64,000 nucleotides of DNA from Capronia americana. Its lineage: Eukaryota > Ascomycota > Eurotiomycetes > Chaetothyriales > Herpotrichiellaceae. The stretch is taken from the NCBI GenBank assembly GCA_016110215.1, contig JADWQD010000004.1, forward strand, positions 1,116,001-1,180,000, given 5' to 3'. The translations under genes and the position numbers were made by a program. The notes beneath the pieces were generated by a model, which worked only from the letters and a program-made list of their open reading frames with translations, ran no database searches and was not told the origin of the DNA. Positions 20,754 to 32,672 of this stretch are shown here, in pieces. Numbering within the stretch: position 1 is the stretch's first letter; each line of letters opens with the position of its first letter.

Positions 20754-21735
20754 GATGGCGACAATGCTTGATCGCTAGCAGAGAAGCAAAGGGTTCAAGC
20801 TCGACGGTAGGATGCACAGCACCTGAGGGAGAGTGGAGAGGAGGTGTTGGAAAGAATTGAGGAAAGAAGCTGGTGAAGAGCGGACGGGGATGTGGATGCA
20901 AATGGAGGAGTTGCTCGAAGCTCCAAGTCACGGCGCCAATCAGCCTCGGGGGAATGAGCAGCCCACGATAAGCTCTTGGACGACGTCAACCACCAACAAC
21001 GTCAATGGCTGCAGCTCCTCAGCAAACTACGCAACGCTTGAGACTGATCGACTGTGAAGTAATGCCTTCCTGCCGTTGATATATTTTTTCCTCACGAGAG
21101 AACCGCGTGAGCTGTTGCGTTGCTCCGCATACCTAGGCGATGGGTCCACTTGCCCTCCACGCTTCCGAGCAAATGCCTCAAGCCTCGCCATTTTCTTCTG
21201 GCCTGCAGACCCTCCCGTCAGCCAATCACGACTGAGACGATTACCTACCTCCTTCATGGTAGGCACCTTCACCAATCGCTGTCGCAGTGTATCATGGGTT
21301 CTATTTAGCAAGGGAATTATTTACTATGTCCTAGATAGTGTCTGAAGCCGTGAAGGCCGGCCAGTGCAAGCTGATCAGGAAGACATCAGCTGTCTATTTC
21401 CATATATCGCACAGACGGAACAGTGTACGGTCAAAGGAGGGCAACATCAGGTCCAATCCGAGGTAAAAGACGTCTCGGCGCCATGATTCGTAGGATGTGT
21501 CCAACCGACCACATCCGCCGCTGAACGACCACTCGGAAAGTCGCGCTCTTGTTGGCGCTGTTTTCGCAAGGCTGAGGCCCGGCTAAAGCTGCCCAAACAA
21601 AACTTTTGACCACAAGAAAATATCCACAACAAATTCACCTGCGCCTTCACGGCGGTGCATGTTCGTCGCCGCCAGATCCCATCCGACCGACGATTCGAGT
21701 CAACCCTTCTGTCGGAGAAAATACCGAACACCACC
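20754..21735. other. Divergent promoter region of aconitase and BUD20
   Basis: These 982 bp separate two divergent starts. A 94-codon minus-strand frame at 21027-21311 begins with TTG and has no recognised motif. I see no supported gene; it should contain both promoters and leaders. Confidence 0.45.
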
Positions 21736-22213
21736 ATGGGCAGCATTCGGCGCATTAAGACGAAGCGGCGCACCCGGTCCGTTTCGCGCTCTGGGGTATT
21801 AACAATCGTCCACTAGCTAACTTCAGTCCAGCGACCTCGATCAAGTCAAAGCCGACCTGAAGTCTCCCAGACATCTACGCCTTCATCAAAATACTAAAGC
21901 TTCCGAAGATCTACCAGGTCTAGGTGCTTTCTATTGTATCGAGTGTGCCAAATATTTCTCCGACAGTCGTAACCTGAATGAGCATCGGAGGGGAAAGAAT
22001 CACAAGAGACGGTAATATCAGATTTCGTGGATCGATAGTCTGGTCCATTCTGACCCATATTCTAGGGTGCGCATGCTCAAGGAAAATGTCCATACTCAAA
22101 AGGTGGCAGATGCGGCCGTGGGTCTGGGCACAGACGATCGCCGGGCTCGGCTCGCAGAGAACAATGCCCAAGACGGTGTCGGTAACGAGGCCATGAAAGA
22201 TGTCGAACGTTGA
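21736..22213 (+). CDS. BUD20: Bud20/ZNF593-type pre-60S zinc-finger protein
   Basis: Bud20 is a shuttling C2H2 protein that helps export pre-60S ribosomal particles. Exons are 21736-21776, 21832-22011 and 22066-22213, with introns of 55 and 54 bp carrying clear CTAAC or CTGAC branch points, giving 122 residues. The N-terminus MGSIRRIKTKRRTRDLDQV matches the family's basic start. The finger has C49-x2-C52 and H65-x5-H71 (YCIECAKYFSDSRNLNEHRRGKNH), followed by KRRVRMLKEN and HTQKVADAAVGLGT. The gene is never open in one frame for long, so it is easily missed. Confidence 0.9.
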
Positions 22214-22395
22214 GGTCCGACGTCGGGCCAAAACGTAATCTCTTCTTAAACGACTGTCCAGCTGGCGATACGATAGCGATGACCAACCACATCTCTTTCG
22301 ACGGTAAAGAGGTGCTCTCGATTTAGTGATTGCACGCGGTCTCGCGTATCAGCATCCTGACCGGCACAGCTCTGCCTCACTGTTGGTATCCAGCC

Positions 22396-23339
22396 TCATC
22401 GATCGTCTCCAAGGAACGCCATAATTTTTTCGTATGCGTACCACTACCAGCTTGTTGGTGAATTCCTCGAAAGCAAGTGCAATGACGTACCTGGACAGCA
22501 TTCACGATGAAAGCCCTCAAACTGCAGATGCCTACACCGCGATAAAAACCTCCAATGCCAGAGCTCCGCCATATTTCACGAGCAATACCCAACGACGACT
22601 GCTCTCGATGAGCCGCCATATCACTTCCGAGTAGGAGTCGCTGGCGCTCGACCGTCCAAGAAGGCTGTGTTTGCAGACGAGTCTTGATGACGTCTAGAGG
22701 ATAGATGGACACCCATGTGATAACTCCGGCGATGCCTCCGCTGACTAGAATGTCGGCAGCAGCAGGAGGGATGAAGGGATCGGCTTGCCTTGAGAGCAGC
22801 AGGCGCTTGGTCAGCTCATATGACCAAAAATACCAACCATATCCGAACGAATCTCTAAATGCTGTGATTGTTCCTCCGTAGTAAAGCCCGCGTACACCAC
22901 CATGCTTCCAAACATCCTTCAACACGTGGTACGAAGACCCCTGCCCATCGATAACGAGTTGAGCCCTGCATTTTACAAGCTCAGACGGAGCTGAGACCAC
23001 GAATGTAGCCAGTCCTCCGATTGCTCCTGCGACCCAAATTTTGCCCAAGTCCACGCCAGCCAGCTTCGTATAGTCAAATATACTGGGGTCCATCAAATTG
23101 AGGGAACGATTGAATGACAAGAACAAGATCGAGTTTAATGCACCATAACCAAGGACAGGGGCTGCCGCCCCTCTGAACAATGCTGTAAACTTCTTGATAG
23201 CATTCTCAGGCTCCCGAGGTCCACCAGAAATGGCACCATCTGAACTGGCTTGTGCTATCACTTTCAAAACATCCAGACGATTGCCGATGAGTATCCCAAC
23301 GGCACCGGAGATATAGCTAGCCCAGAAGTCGGCTGACAT
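22396..23339 (-). CDS. Mitochondrial carrier family (SLC25) protein
   Basis: The protein is a six-helix inner-membrane metabolite carrier. Exon 1 is 22491-23339 and exon 2 is 22396-22443 (47-bp intron), giving 298 residues ending AVQWYAYEKIMAFLGDDR. The three repeats carry RLDVLKV, SAPSELVKCRAQ and IYPLDVIKTRLQ. The first lacks the usual proline of PxD/ExxK/R. The second motif PSELVKCR resembles carnitine- and ornithine-type carriers, but the substrate cannot be assigned. It shares a 277-bp divergent promoter with RAD54. Confidence 0.88.
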
Positions 23340-23616
23340 GCTGACCTTGCCTAAACCAACCCCTTCAAGCCACTATGCTCCTGCTATATCATCTTTCGAA
23401 TACCTGGCGATAGCAAACGCAACAAATGCAAGGACCGGATCCATTTGTGCGCGGATTCTCGGCTGCCGAGCCCGTCACGTGAATTCGCGTTGGTTTGTCG
23501 CGTTCTCGAGCGCGTCCGCCACTTCCTGCACGTCGGTTGCTCAATCGCCTCCCAATAGTCCTAATCTCTTCGGATGCGTTTGTACCGGTTCTCAATGCTG
23601 CCGTATTCCCCTAAAC
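23340..23616. promoter_or_regulatory. Divergent promoter of carrier gene and RAD54
   Basis: This 277-bp interval contains a CACGTG palindrome at 23476-23481, and nearby GAATTCGCGTT and TCGCGTT, which resemble the G1/S ACGCG-type element on the opposite strand. The elements are seen; their use by RAD54 is an inference from yeast, where DNA-repair genes often carry such sites. Confidence 0.35.
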
Positions 23617-26087
23617 ATGTATGTATGACTATCTCCTCTCTGTGCTGGACGTTGATGCTTATATCACTTTGTAGGATACGCACGAAGTTCGGCTCTGTCG
23701 ACCATGACAAAGAGAACGTTCCGCCTGCGAAAGCTGGCCGCCTCAGCGTCAACTCTCCGGCAGCACTCGACCGGTTGATCAAGCCTTTCAAGTGTCCCGG
23801 CTCAGCCAATGCTCGCAAGTCCAAGGGTGAGCCAGCCAGAAAGAGAAGAAAGGTCAACTACGCCGAAGAAAGTGCGGACAATGAAGACACAAGTGGCAGC
23901 TTCAGTCTCGACCCGGAGAGTAGGGCTCTCAAGGACCGATACCCGGTATTCAAGGTCAAAGACAAGGAATCCACTTTCCGTTCGCGCTTCTCAGTACCGT
24001 TGATCAACAAGAATACCTTCGATCCGTCACGCCCTGCGCCCAGTCTCGGAATGCGGCGAGGTGTTGGCTTCGTCAACAAACCTCTGCATGATCCCAGCGG
24101 GGAGTTCGCGATCGTCTTGTACGATCCAACCATAGACGATAAGCCGCAGTACAGGTTGGAGGAGAAGAAAGAGGAAGATAAGCCGACGCTCGACACACCT
24201 CTCATGCATAAGAGCCTCGCCGAAATACTGGGTATCAAGAAGCAAATCGAAGGCGAGAGACCAAAGGTCCCCGTTGTCATTGACCCAAGACTAGCGAAAG
24301 TCCTTCGACCCCATCAAGTTGAAGGCGTCAAGTTCTTGTACCGATGTACCACTGGTTTAGTGGATGAGAAAGCCAAAGGCTGTATCATGGCTGATGAGAT
24401 GGGCCTTGGAAAGACTCTCCAGTGCATTGCCCTGATGTGGACATTACTCAAGCAATCCCCCGAAGCTGGCAAATCCACCATTCAGAAATGTATTATTGCG
24501 TGCCCAGCCAGTCTTGTGAAGAACTGGGCAAATGAGCTTGTCAAATGGCTTGGAGAGGGAGCCATCACTCCCTTTGCCATTGACGGCAAGGCAACGAAGG
24601 AAGAACTGACCATGCAGCTCAAGCAATGGGCGATGGCCACGGGTCGGGGAATCGCAAGACCGGTCCTGATTGTCTCTTACGAGTCTTTGAGGTTGAATGT
24701 GGCCGAACTTAAAGATGTCAAGCTCGGACTGATGTTGTGTGACGAAGGCCACCGACTGAAAAATGCAGACAGTGAGACATACATGGCTTTGACCGGATTG
24801 AATGTGGAACGTCGAGTCATTCTTTCCGGAACGCCGATCCAGAACGATCTGACCGAGTACTACGCCTTGCTAGACTTCGCAAACCCGGGCTATCTAGGCA
24901 CCAAGGCCGATTTCCGCAAGAAGTTCGAGCTGCCGATCCTTCGTGGTCGCGACGCCGCTGGGTCCGATAGCGACAAGCAGAAGGGCGAACAAGCCAATGC
25001 TGAGCTTGGGTCACTTGTCAAGAAATTCATCATCCGGAGAACGAACGACATCTTGTCAAAGTACTTGCCTGTCAAGTACGAGCATGTCGTTTTTTGCAAC
25101 CTGGCGCCGTTCCAGAAGGACCTCTACAACCATTTCATTCAGAGCCCCGACATCAAGAGCCTGCTCAGAGGAAAGGGCAGTCAGCCGCTCAAAGCCATTG
25201 GTATCCTGAAGAAGCTGTGCAACCATCCGGACCTCTTGGACCTGGAAAAGGATCTGCCTGGCAGCGAGAAGTTCTGGCCCGATGACTACGTGCCCAAGGA
25301 AGCCCGGGGTCGGGACCGTGATGTCAAATCATGGCATTCGGGGAAGTTTGCTGTCCTAGAACGTATGCTTGCTCGCATCAGGCAAGATACGAATGACAAA
25401 ATCGTGCTCATCAGCAACTATACCCAAACTCTGGATGTGTTCGAGAAGTTGTGCAGGGCACGGAACTACGGATGCCTCCGACTCGACGGTACCATGAATG
25501 TCAACAAGCGCCAGAAGCTGGTCGACAAGTTCAACAATCCCGACGGGGAAGAGTTCGTGTTCTTGCTCAGTAGCAAGGCCGGTGGATGTGGTATAAATTT
25601 GATTGGTGCCAATCGTCTTGTCCTCTTCGATCCAGACTGGAATCCTGCGGCCGACCAACAGGCTCTTGCCCGTGTTTGGCGTGACGGTCAGAAGAAGGAT
25701 TGCTTCGTGTACAGGTTCATGAGTACAGGCACCATTGAAGAGAAAGTGTTCCAACGTCAATCGCACAAGCAGGCACTCTCGTCTACCGTGGTGGACTCGG
25801 CGGAAGATGTCGAGCGGCATTTTACCCTAGACTCCCTTCGGGAACTATTCCAGTTCAAGCCTGACACCACGAGCGACACCCATGACACGTTCAAATGCAA
25901 ACGTTGCAAACCGGACGGTACTCAAACAATCAAGGCGCCAGCCATGCTATACGGTGACACGAGCTCCTGGAACCACTTTGTCAACGCCGGCGAGAAGGGA
26001 CCATTGAACCGGATCCAAGATCTGCTGCTCCGACAGGAAACCACAGAGAATGCTGTAAGCGCAGTGTTCCAGTATATCAGTCACTAA
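23617..26087 (+). CDS. RAD54: DNA repair translocase Rad54 (Swi2/Snf2 family)
   Basis: Rad54 is an ATP-driven dsDNA translocase that works with Rad51 in homologous recombination. The long exon 23675-26087 encodes nearly everything. A 56-bp intron (23619-23674, GTATGT...TAG) precedes it. The best join puts AT of the start codon at 23617-23618 and G at 23675, giving MIRTKFG and 804 residues; another start (MLP via a weaker donor near 23603) is possible. Motifs are Walker A DEMGLGKT (241-248), DEGH (357-360), SGTPIQND, and the helicase C half with LSSKAGGCGINLIGANRL and QQALARVWRDGQKK. The N-terminus has KPFKCPGSA and basic RKRRK blocks, as in fungal Rad54. Family call certain, start uncertain. 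Confidence 0.95.
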
Positions 26088-26747
26088 GGGACGGTCATGG
26101 TGGTACTGATGAGTTGTCTGCAAGCCAAGTGTCGTTAGGCAGCATCGATTTTCACAGTCGTTACTGGTTGTACAGACCCTTCGCGACCGAAATCATAAAT
26201 GGGTGGTCAAGCCGCAATAAAATGACATGAACCTAGTGATAGAATAATGCTGGCCGCAAAAGATATCTACTTGACGGATGCAGTGGTTGAATCGAAATGG
26301 ACGATATACTTCAAGCGGGCACTGAACGCAAAGTGAAAGCGTAGCGACCTACTGTACATAGTGTAACTCGTGACGCCCGCTCAGCTCATGGCCCATCGTC
26401 CCGCCTAATTAGCCTGCCCGCCGAGCCCGTAGCAGTGACCTCAGGGCACCGCCTAGTGGCACCAGGAATCGTGCCTTATGAGGTCAGCAGTGGCGGAAAA
26501 CGGAAGGTTCAAGGAGCTGCGCTGCGAACTGCACAAACGACGCGTTTGTCCCCAGTTTCCATCGCTACGAGAACAACTAGCTTGATTAATTGTCAACAAT
26601 GGTCTGGGCCTTGTCGATTCTTTGCTGAATCCTCGTCTGCTGTAGAACACTGAGCTCACTTTTTTTACTGGGCTGCTTCGTCGCTCCACGGTCTCCGACA
26701 GTCGATAATGGTTTTGACCGCCCGCGTCGCTCAGTCGCCAAATCATC
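26088..26747. other. Intergenic between RAD54 and VAC14
   Basis: These 660 bp hold the RAD54 3' end and the VAC14 promoter. No coding frame with recognisable features is present. Confidence 0.4.
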
Positions 26748-29700
26748 ATGGATCCAGCAGTCCAGCGATTGCTCACTGACAAGCTCTATGACAAAAGAAA
26801 ACAAGGGGCTCTTGAGTATGCTCCGGTCGCTTGATGCATGTCTGTGCCCATCGCTAATATCATCGAGGCTTGAGCGGTTTATCAGAGAGGCTAGCGCGGC
26901 GAAAGAATACGACAAGATCCGCAAGACGATTGACCAACTATGCCACGACTATGCCTACGCCGTTCATCTACCACACGCCCGCAATGGAGGACTCATCGGT
27001 CTGGCAGCTGCAGCGATTGCCTTGGGATCTGTACGTTCGAAGTCAGAGTGTTGCGTACCCCGAATCGCTGACTCCTTTCCAACCAGGACGAGGTCGCACG
27101 CTATCTGTCCGAAATCGTCCCTCCCGTCCTGGCCTGCTTCACTGACCAAGATGCTCGGGTGCGCTATTACGCCTGCGAGGCGATGTACAACATCGCCAAG
27201 GTCGCAAAGGGAGAGATTTTGGTCTTCTTTAATGATATCTTCGACGCGCTCTGCAAGGTCTGGCTGACACAGCCCGCGACTTATCGTTGCTAACTTTCGA
27301 TCAACAGCTCGCCGCCGACTCCGAACTCTCGGTGAAGAATGGTGCAGAGCTCCTAGACCGCCTGATCAAGGACATCGTTTCGGAGTCCGCCGCCTCTTAT
27401 GTTTCAGTGTTGAATTTCAACGAAGAGGGCGAACCAGTCGAACCTGACAAGGACAGCACCGATCTTCCCACCACCTTTTCTCTGGCGAGATTTATACCTC
27501 TTCTCGAAGAGCGCATCCACGTCCTCAACCCGTTCACTCGTACCTTTTTGGTCTCATGGCTTACACTTCTTGATACCATTCCGGACTTGGAACTTGTACA
27601 CTATTTACCAGCATTTCTCGGTGGGCTTTTCAAATTCCTCGGCGACCCGAACCGCGACGTCTACGTGGCCACGCAAGGATTGCTTGAACGCTTCCTGAGC
27701 GAGATCAAGAAGATCGCAAAGATCAAGAAGGGCATTGCGGAAAGTCGCAGGAGTCGGGCGGGCAAGCGAAGGCCGGCCTCGGTCGCAGACAGTACCACTG
27801 CAGGGGGCAGTCAATCAAACGAAAACGCCATCGACGACTCAGAGTCGGGGACGGCGCCAGAAGAGCCCCAAGAACTGGGAGACAGCGACGGCGATTGGAT
27901 ACCAGGACAGGATGTCCAAGTGGACCACGCACAGATCTTCGACATCTTGCTCAAGTTTGTGGACGTCTCCAACAGCAAAGAATCAGCACCAAACCTACGC
28001 CTCGAAGGATTGTCAAGGCAGAAAGAAGAAGAGATCGGAATCGTCGCCTTGCGGTGGATTGACAGCTTTTTCGAGATCAGCCCAGAAGAGATTCTACAAT
28101 TTGTGCCTCGTCTGCTGTTTCGGGTTTTGCCGGCCCTGTCTGCACAATCGGAGCAAGTCCGGACTACTGCGAGTAAGGTCAATAGGTCGCTGATGGATTA
28201 CATTGTCACCTTCCAGGATCAGGACGACGTTCCCCGGGACGATCAGAGCGCTTCAGCTCCCAGCGATCTCACTCGAGCGACCACACGAGATGGAGAAGGC
28301 TCTGACAAGAGGCAATCAGGCGGGACCTCAAAAAGTACACCTTCTCAGGCAGAAGGTAGGAGTGAGATCTCTCCTGAATCGTCTGCTGAGCAAGACCAGT
28401 CGCCCCCAGAGGTCACTCCGAGGTCCACCGCGGCACCGTCACCGCAACCTATGGCTGATCTAGACTATGCTGCCGCAGTCAACTCGTTGACACTTCAGTT
28501 CCTGAATGAACATGAGGAGACTCGAGAAGCCGCGTTAACATGGCTGATCATGCTGCACCGAAAGGCACCTAAAAAGGTCCTTGCTTTCAATGACGGCACA
28601 TTTCCAGCTTTGCTCAAAACGCTCTCTGACCCTGCCGAAGCCGTCGTCACTCGAGATCTTCAGCTGCTCTCCCAGATCTCCAAGAACAGTGAAGATGGCT
28701 ATTTCACCTCCTTCATGGTGGCTCTGCTCCAGTTATTCTCTACGGACCGCAAATTGCTGGAGATCCGAGGCAACCTGATTATTCGTCAGCTCTGCATCAA
28801 TTTGCAGCCCGAGCGGATATACAGAACGCTGGCGGACTGCATTGAGAAAGATGAAGACATTGAGTTTGCGAGCATAATGGTTCAAAATCTCAACAACAAC
28901 CTCATCACTGCGCCCGAATTGGCCGAGCTACGGAAACGGCTTCGAAACCCAGACAGCAGAGAAGGACAGATGTTCTTCGTCGCTCTCTTCCGTGCTTGGT
29001 GCCACAATGCCGTGGCCACATTCTCCTTGTGTCTTCTGGCCCAGGCATATGAACAAGCGTACAATCTATTGCAGATCTTCGCTGATCTAGAAATGACCGT
29101 CAACATGCTCATACAAATCGACAAGTTGGTGCAGCTCTTGGAAAGCCCCGTCTTCACGTGTAAGTTCCGCGTTAACTGCCAGAACTTGCAACTTACATTC
29201 TGTTCTTCATGCCCTCCGCTCTACGGCCAAGACTGACAAATCATAGACTTGCGCCTACAACTCCTTGAACCCGACCGCTATCCCTACCTCTACAAATGCC
29301 TTTACGGCCTGCTCATGCTGCTCCCTCAATCCTCCGCCTTTGGGGCGCTGAAGAACCGTCTGAACAGCGTCTCAGCTATTGGCCTGTTACACGCTCCACC
29401 TTCCGCACCCACTCCAAGGCAGTCGGTGGTGGGCGGTATATCTACTTCGTCTCTGCCCGCAACGAGCACAGGCGCCCTGAACAGCACAGTGACCTCACGC
29501 CTCCGAACTCGCGATGCTATTTCGTCCACCGCTAGCGATCTGAAATGGCCGGAACTGCTCGAAAAGTTTAAACAGACTCAAGAACGCGCAAGGCGAAGAA
29601 ACGAGAGGCTCCTCCGTGGAGATGTTGATCCCGAGACACCTTCCTCGGCGGCCGTAGAAATTGGAGGGCGGACTAGTCGTGCCAGCCTTCGGTCTGCCGG

Positions 29701-29977
29701 TGCCGCAGAAGGCGAAGTCTTGCGCGCGGGGAGTCGATTGCAAAGTGGTCTTGGGAGGTCGCTGGCTCCGGGTGCGGGATCGGGTCTAGTCAAGGCGGGA
29801 AGTGGCTTGACCGTAGGTGGAGCAGGTGGAGCAGGTGCTGCTGGTCAACTTGCAAGGACGGGTACAGAGGACAGAGCTGGGGCACACAAGAGGGGCCATA
29901 GTCTCGCGGGCTTTGGCAAGTTTGCGAGTGGCATCGCTAGGGCTGGAGGGAGTAGGGATCGAGATAAGAAGAAATGA
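26748..29977 (+). CDS. VAC14: Vac14, scaffold of the Fab1 PI(3,5)P2 complex
   Basis: Vac14 is a HEAT-repeat scaffold that holds the Fab1 lipid kinase and Fig4 phosphatase on the vacuole membrane. Exons are 26748-26815, 26868-27030, 27087-27257, 27308-29159 and 29247-29977, giving 994 residues in an exact frame. The N-terminus (MDPAVQRLLTDKLYDKRKQG) and the block ARYLSEIVPPVLACFTDQDA then RVRYYACEAMYNIAKVAKGE are strongly family-typical. A second conserved block near residues 560-780 includes TWLIMLHRKAPKKVLAFNDG and RAWCHNAVATFSLCLLAQAY, the Vac14 C-terminal domain. Low-complexity acidic and Ser-rich linkers lie near residues 280-310 and 440-520. The Gly-rich tail is not conserved. Confidence 0.95.
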
Positions 29978-30779
29978 GATGAAGCGAGTGTGCGGATCAG
30001 CAAGCTGCAAGGCTTTTCACGCCCGGGTTCTCCGTTTGGTCATGATTTGGGTCAAGCTGGCATTGGCGTCCCGACGTTCTGGGTCTGTCAGGTTCGAATG
30101 GAGATGGACCTACTTTGTTTGGGCGGGTCTGATGGGAAGGCATAGCATGGGAGCCAGGGTACACCATGGTTCGTCCGGATACAATACTCGAGGATGTATT
30201 TCAAACCAGCCTGAATATGATGCATGCTTTGTAGATTTTGGTTCCGCGAACGATCATAGGCAGGCAGGCAATCATCAGGTAGTCCCATGTCCCGGACTTC
30301 TCTCGTATGCGGATGCTAAAATGCTTCTTCAGGGCGCTTGGGGAGGGGACACGTAAAAGACGAGGACTGCCAGTGATGGTCCCCTAAAGCACCCTGCGTG
30401 CCCTTCGACGAAGTATCCTCGTCAGCACTGTCGTCGTCTGATTCATATGCTCTACAGCCTTTGTCCGTGGGCGAGACCAGACATCCTTTCTCCCGGCTCC
30501 AGCCTGATCGACCTGGTCTTCAACATCACCAGACTATGTACTTCAGTTGTCTCCCATTTCTCTGGCAGAGCCGCTTTTACGCGCCTCTAACGGATTTGTT
30601 TGCAGCTACGTAAGGTCCGCACAACCTCGAGTCCCGCCTGTGGGCCCGGCCGAATCTCAACTTCAAAGTCTCTTCCGGTTACAACCGCGGTCGGGCGCTC
30701 CTTGGGCAAAGCCGCTGGATCTTCGGGATGGCCCTCGTGAATCTTCACCTTTTCTTAGGTATGCAGGTGTCCTCCCACC
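29978..30779. other. Convergent intergenic region between VAC14 and APN2
   Basis: These 802 bp hold two 3' ends. Frames here are short or extend from shadows. I see no HMG-box or alpha-box mating-type sequence. Confidence 0.45.
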
Positions 30780-32672
30780 TCAGGTTGGTTCGGGGGCAGA
30801 ATGTGCATCCCAATCACTTGCCCATATGAAGGTATTGCATCTCCACTGTGTTCCCTTGTCCTGTCTACCGCTAGGACCCAATGGACGTGCGCACATCCAG
30901 AATGACCGGCCGCAATTGGCGCCTTGCTTCTTGGTGACCATGGTCTTGCACGGTTCACCGTGTTCGCAGCTTGGGGCAACAGGCTTGGAGAACAACTTGC
31001 CCCAGGTCTTCTTTGCGGCGAAGGTGGTCGCCTCGTCTTCGAGTGACAGAGGCGCTCTCGTTGGCGAGGTTATGGTTACGGCCGCTACCGTAGTGTCTCT
31101 ATCTTGCAGTTTTCCTCCGCTCGTTGCTCTGACCTTTTGTGACGGATGTTCTTCTTGTGGCATTGGAGGCTCCACTGGGGGTGTTTTCGTGGCGAAGAAC
31201 CCTCTGAGGCTTTGCTGGCCTTTACTGAGGCCGTTCAGGGTTGTCTGGGAGGCCGTCTTACTCTTCTTAATGGCTGGTGCTACTTCCGCTGGCTTCGCGG
31301 GACGTTTACCAGAAACGGCTTTCGCAGATGTCGTCGAGATATTAGGCACCGTCTTCGAAAGCGTCGTCACACTGGACACAGTCGGTGATTCTGCAAGAAC
31401 AGAGGCTGGAGGGGCTTCAATGGTCGAACCATTCGCCTCGATATCACCGGCACTGCTCTTCTCCATGGGAAGTGACGGTGTTCGCAAGAACATGTCTCGA
31501 ATGCTTCGCCTCTTGTCGAACTCTTGGATTAGCTTGCCTGACATGGGCAGCAAACATTTAGAACTCCAGTCCTGGTTGCGAACACCATTCACGAATAACC
31601 CGGGTGGATTGAGCAGGTCCAGGATGTGTCTCTCTGCACCATCCAGCTGCACTGTATCCTTCAACACCGCATAGACTGGACAGTGGTCGGACCCCATGAG
31701 CCCTTCTTGGATATTCGAGTCGCTGAACCAGTCCTTCATGTCGTGGCTGCACACGATATAGTCAATCCTTGAACCGTAGTTCCCTGGTCGGGCATTGACC
31801 TTGGTTTCCCAACAGGTATACATGCCCCTGCGACCTTCGTGGAATGAGCGGCAAATGTCCCACAAGACCGGCGTCTCTCTGCCTTCGTCTCTTTCGCCAT
31901 AGACTTTGCCGCCCACCAAGAGCTGATTGAACATCCTCCGTGCGGGAGTCGAGATCCATTCGATGGCGTTGATGTTATTCTTCCGCATGCTCTCCTCGGC
32001 GGCCGCAGTGTCAATCTCCTCTCTCGAGATGTTGAAGTCGCCCGCCCACACCACCCTCTTGCCCATCTTGACCAGATTTCGGATTCGCGCGTCGAGCACG
32101 CGCAGGAAACTTGTGCGGTAGTGCGTGCGTGTCTCGTCACGCTCGGCCGGACAATAGGTACCAATGAGGACGAAGGCAGGGAACTCGAGGATGACGCATC
32201 GTCCTTCTGCGTCGAGAGTGGCCGGGTCGTAGTCTGCTTCGGACAGCTGTTCGGCGCTGGGGTAGCCGCCTATTTGTTCCTCCTCCGGTAGCTCTCGAAA
32301 GCTGGAGGAGCTATTTGGCGGGGTCAAGACACCGGTGATGCCTTCCTCGGCTCTGATGGGGGCGCAGGTCGCATTGCGAGTGTAGACGACGACGCCAGAA
32401 TAGCCTGCCAGGGTCAGAATGTGGCGAGAAACGCGAGATTCTTGCCGCTTGCCTTTCTTATGCTTGGGCAGACTCCAGTAGTTGTCCCATCCCGGCACCA
32501 ACACCATGTCATCGCGAAGGTCTTTGCGCTGAATCTTGGTTTCCTGAAAGACGACGATGTCTGCTTCGAGAACGTCAAACATGCCCTCGAACGTTCTCTT
32601 GTCTCTCCATGGTTGGTACCCAAACGGGTTTCTAATGCCATTGACATTCCAAGTCGTGATGCGGACCCCCAT
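30780..32672 (-). CDS. APN2: Class II AP endonuclease Apn2
   Basis: Apn2 cleaves abasic sites and removes 3' blocks in base excision repair. I propose exons 32453-32672 and 30780-32404 (614 residues). The 48-bp interval 32405-32452 starts GCAAGC, has CTGAC and ends CAG. It is in frame without a stop, so an uninterrupted 630-residue reading is also possible. Removing it gives KHKKGYSGVVVYTR, which fits the family better. The exonuclease-phosphatase fold starts MGVRITTWNVNGIRNP with ETKIQ, WAGDFNISREEID and GSDHCPVYA. A PCNA-binding box QQSLRGFF lies at about 470-477. A GRF zinc finger with CEHGEPC to WRCNTFIWA lies at about 553-602. Confidence 0.94.
   Translation of the reverse strand: MGVRITTWNVNGIRNPFGYQPWRDKRTFEGMFDVLEADIVVFQETKIQRKDLRDDMVLVPGWDNYWSLPKHKKGKRQESRVSRHILTLAGYSGVVVYTRNATCAPIRAEEGITGVLTPPNSSSSFRELPEEEQIGGYPSAEQLSEADYDPATLDAEGRCVILEFPAFVLIGTYCPAERDETRTHYRTSFLRVLDARIRNLVKMGKRVVWAGDFNISREEIDTAAAEESMRKNNINAIEWISTPARRMFNQLLVGGKVYGERDEGRETPVLWDICRSFHEGRRGMYTCWETKVNARPGNYGSRIDYIVCSHDMKDWFSDSNIQEGLMGSDHCPVYAVLKDTVQLDGAERHILDLLNPPGLFVNGVRNQDWSSKCLLPMSGKLIQEFDKRRSIRDMFLRTPSLPMEKSSAGDIEANGSTIEAPPASVLAESPTVSSVTTLSKTVPNISTTSAKAVSGKRPAKPAEVAPAIKKSKTASQTTLNGLSKGQQSLRGFFATKTPPVEPPMPQEEHPSQKVRATSGGKLQDRDTTVAAVTITSPTRAPLSLEDEATTFAAKKTWGKLFSKPVAPSCEHGEPCKTMVTKKQGANCGRSFWMCARPLGPSGRQDKGTQWRCNTFIWASDWDAHSAPEPT
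32405..32452 (-). other. Candidate 48-bp GC-AG intron in APN2
   Basis: The donor reads G|GCAAGC, the branch point is CTGAC and the acceptor is GGCAG|GC. Its 16 codons would insert a basic segment between KKG and YSG, where related enzymes have none. Confidence 0.7.

Noticed and set aside
21027..21311. 94-codon minus-strand frame with basic composition between ACO1 and BUD20
   Set aside because: It begins with TTG. An alternative 46-bp intron joins to a short tail without features.
30547..31674. 375-codon plus-strand frame
   Set aside because: It is antisense to APN2, starts in non-coding sequence and has no recognisable domain.
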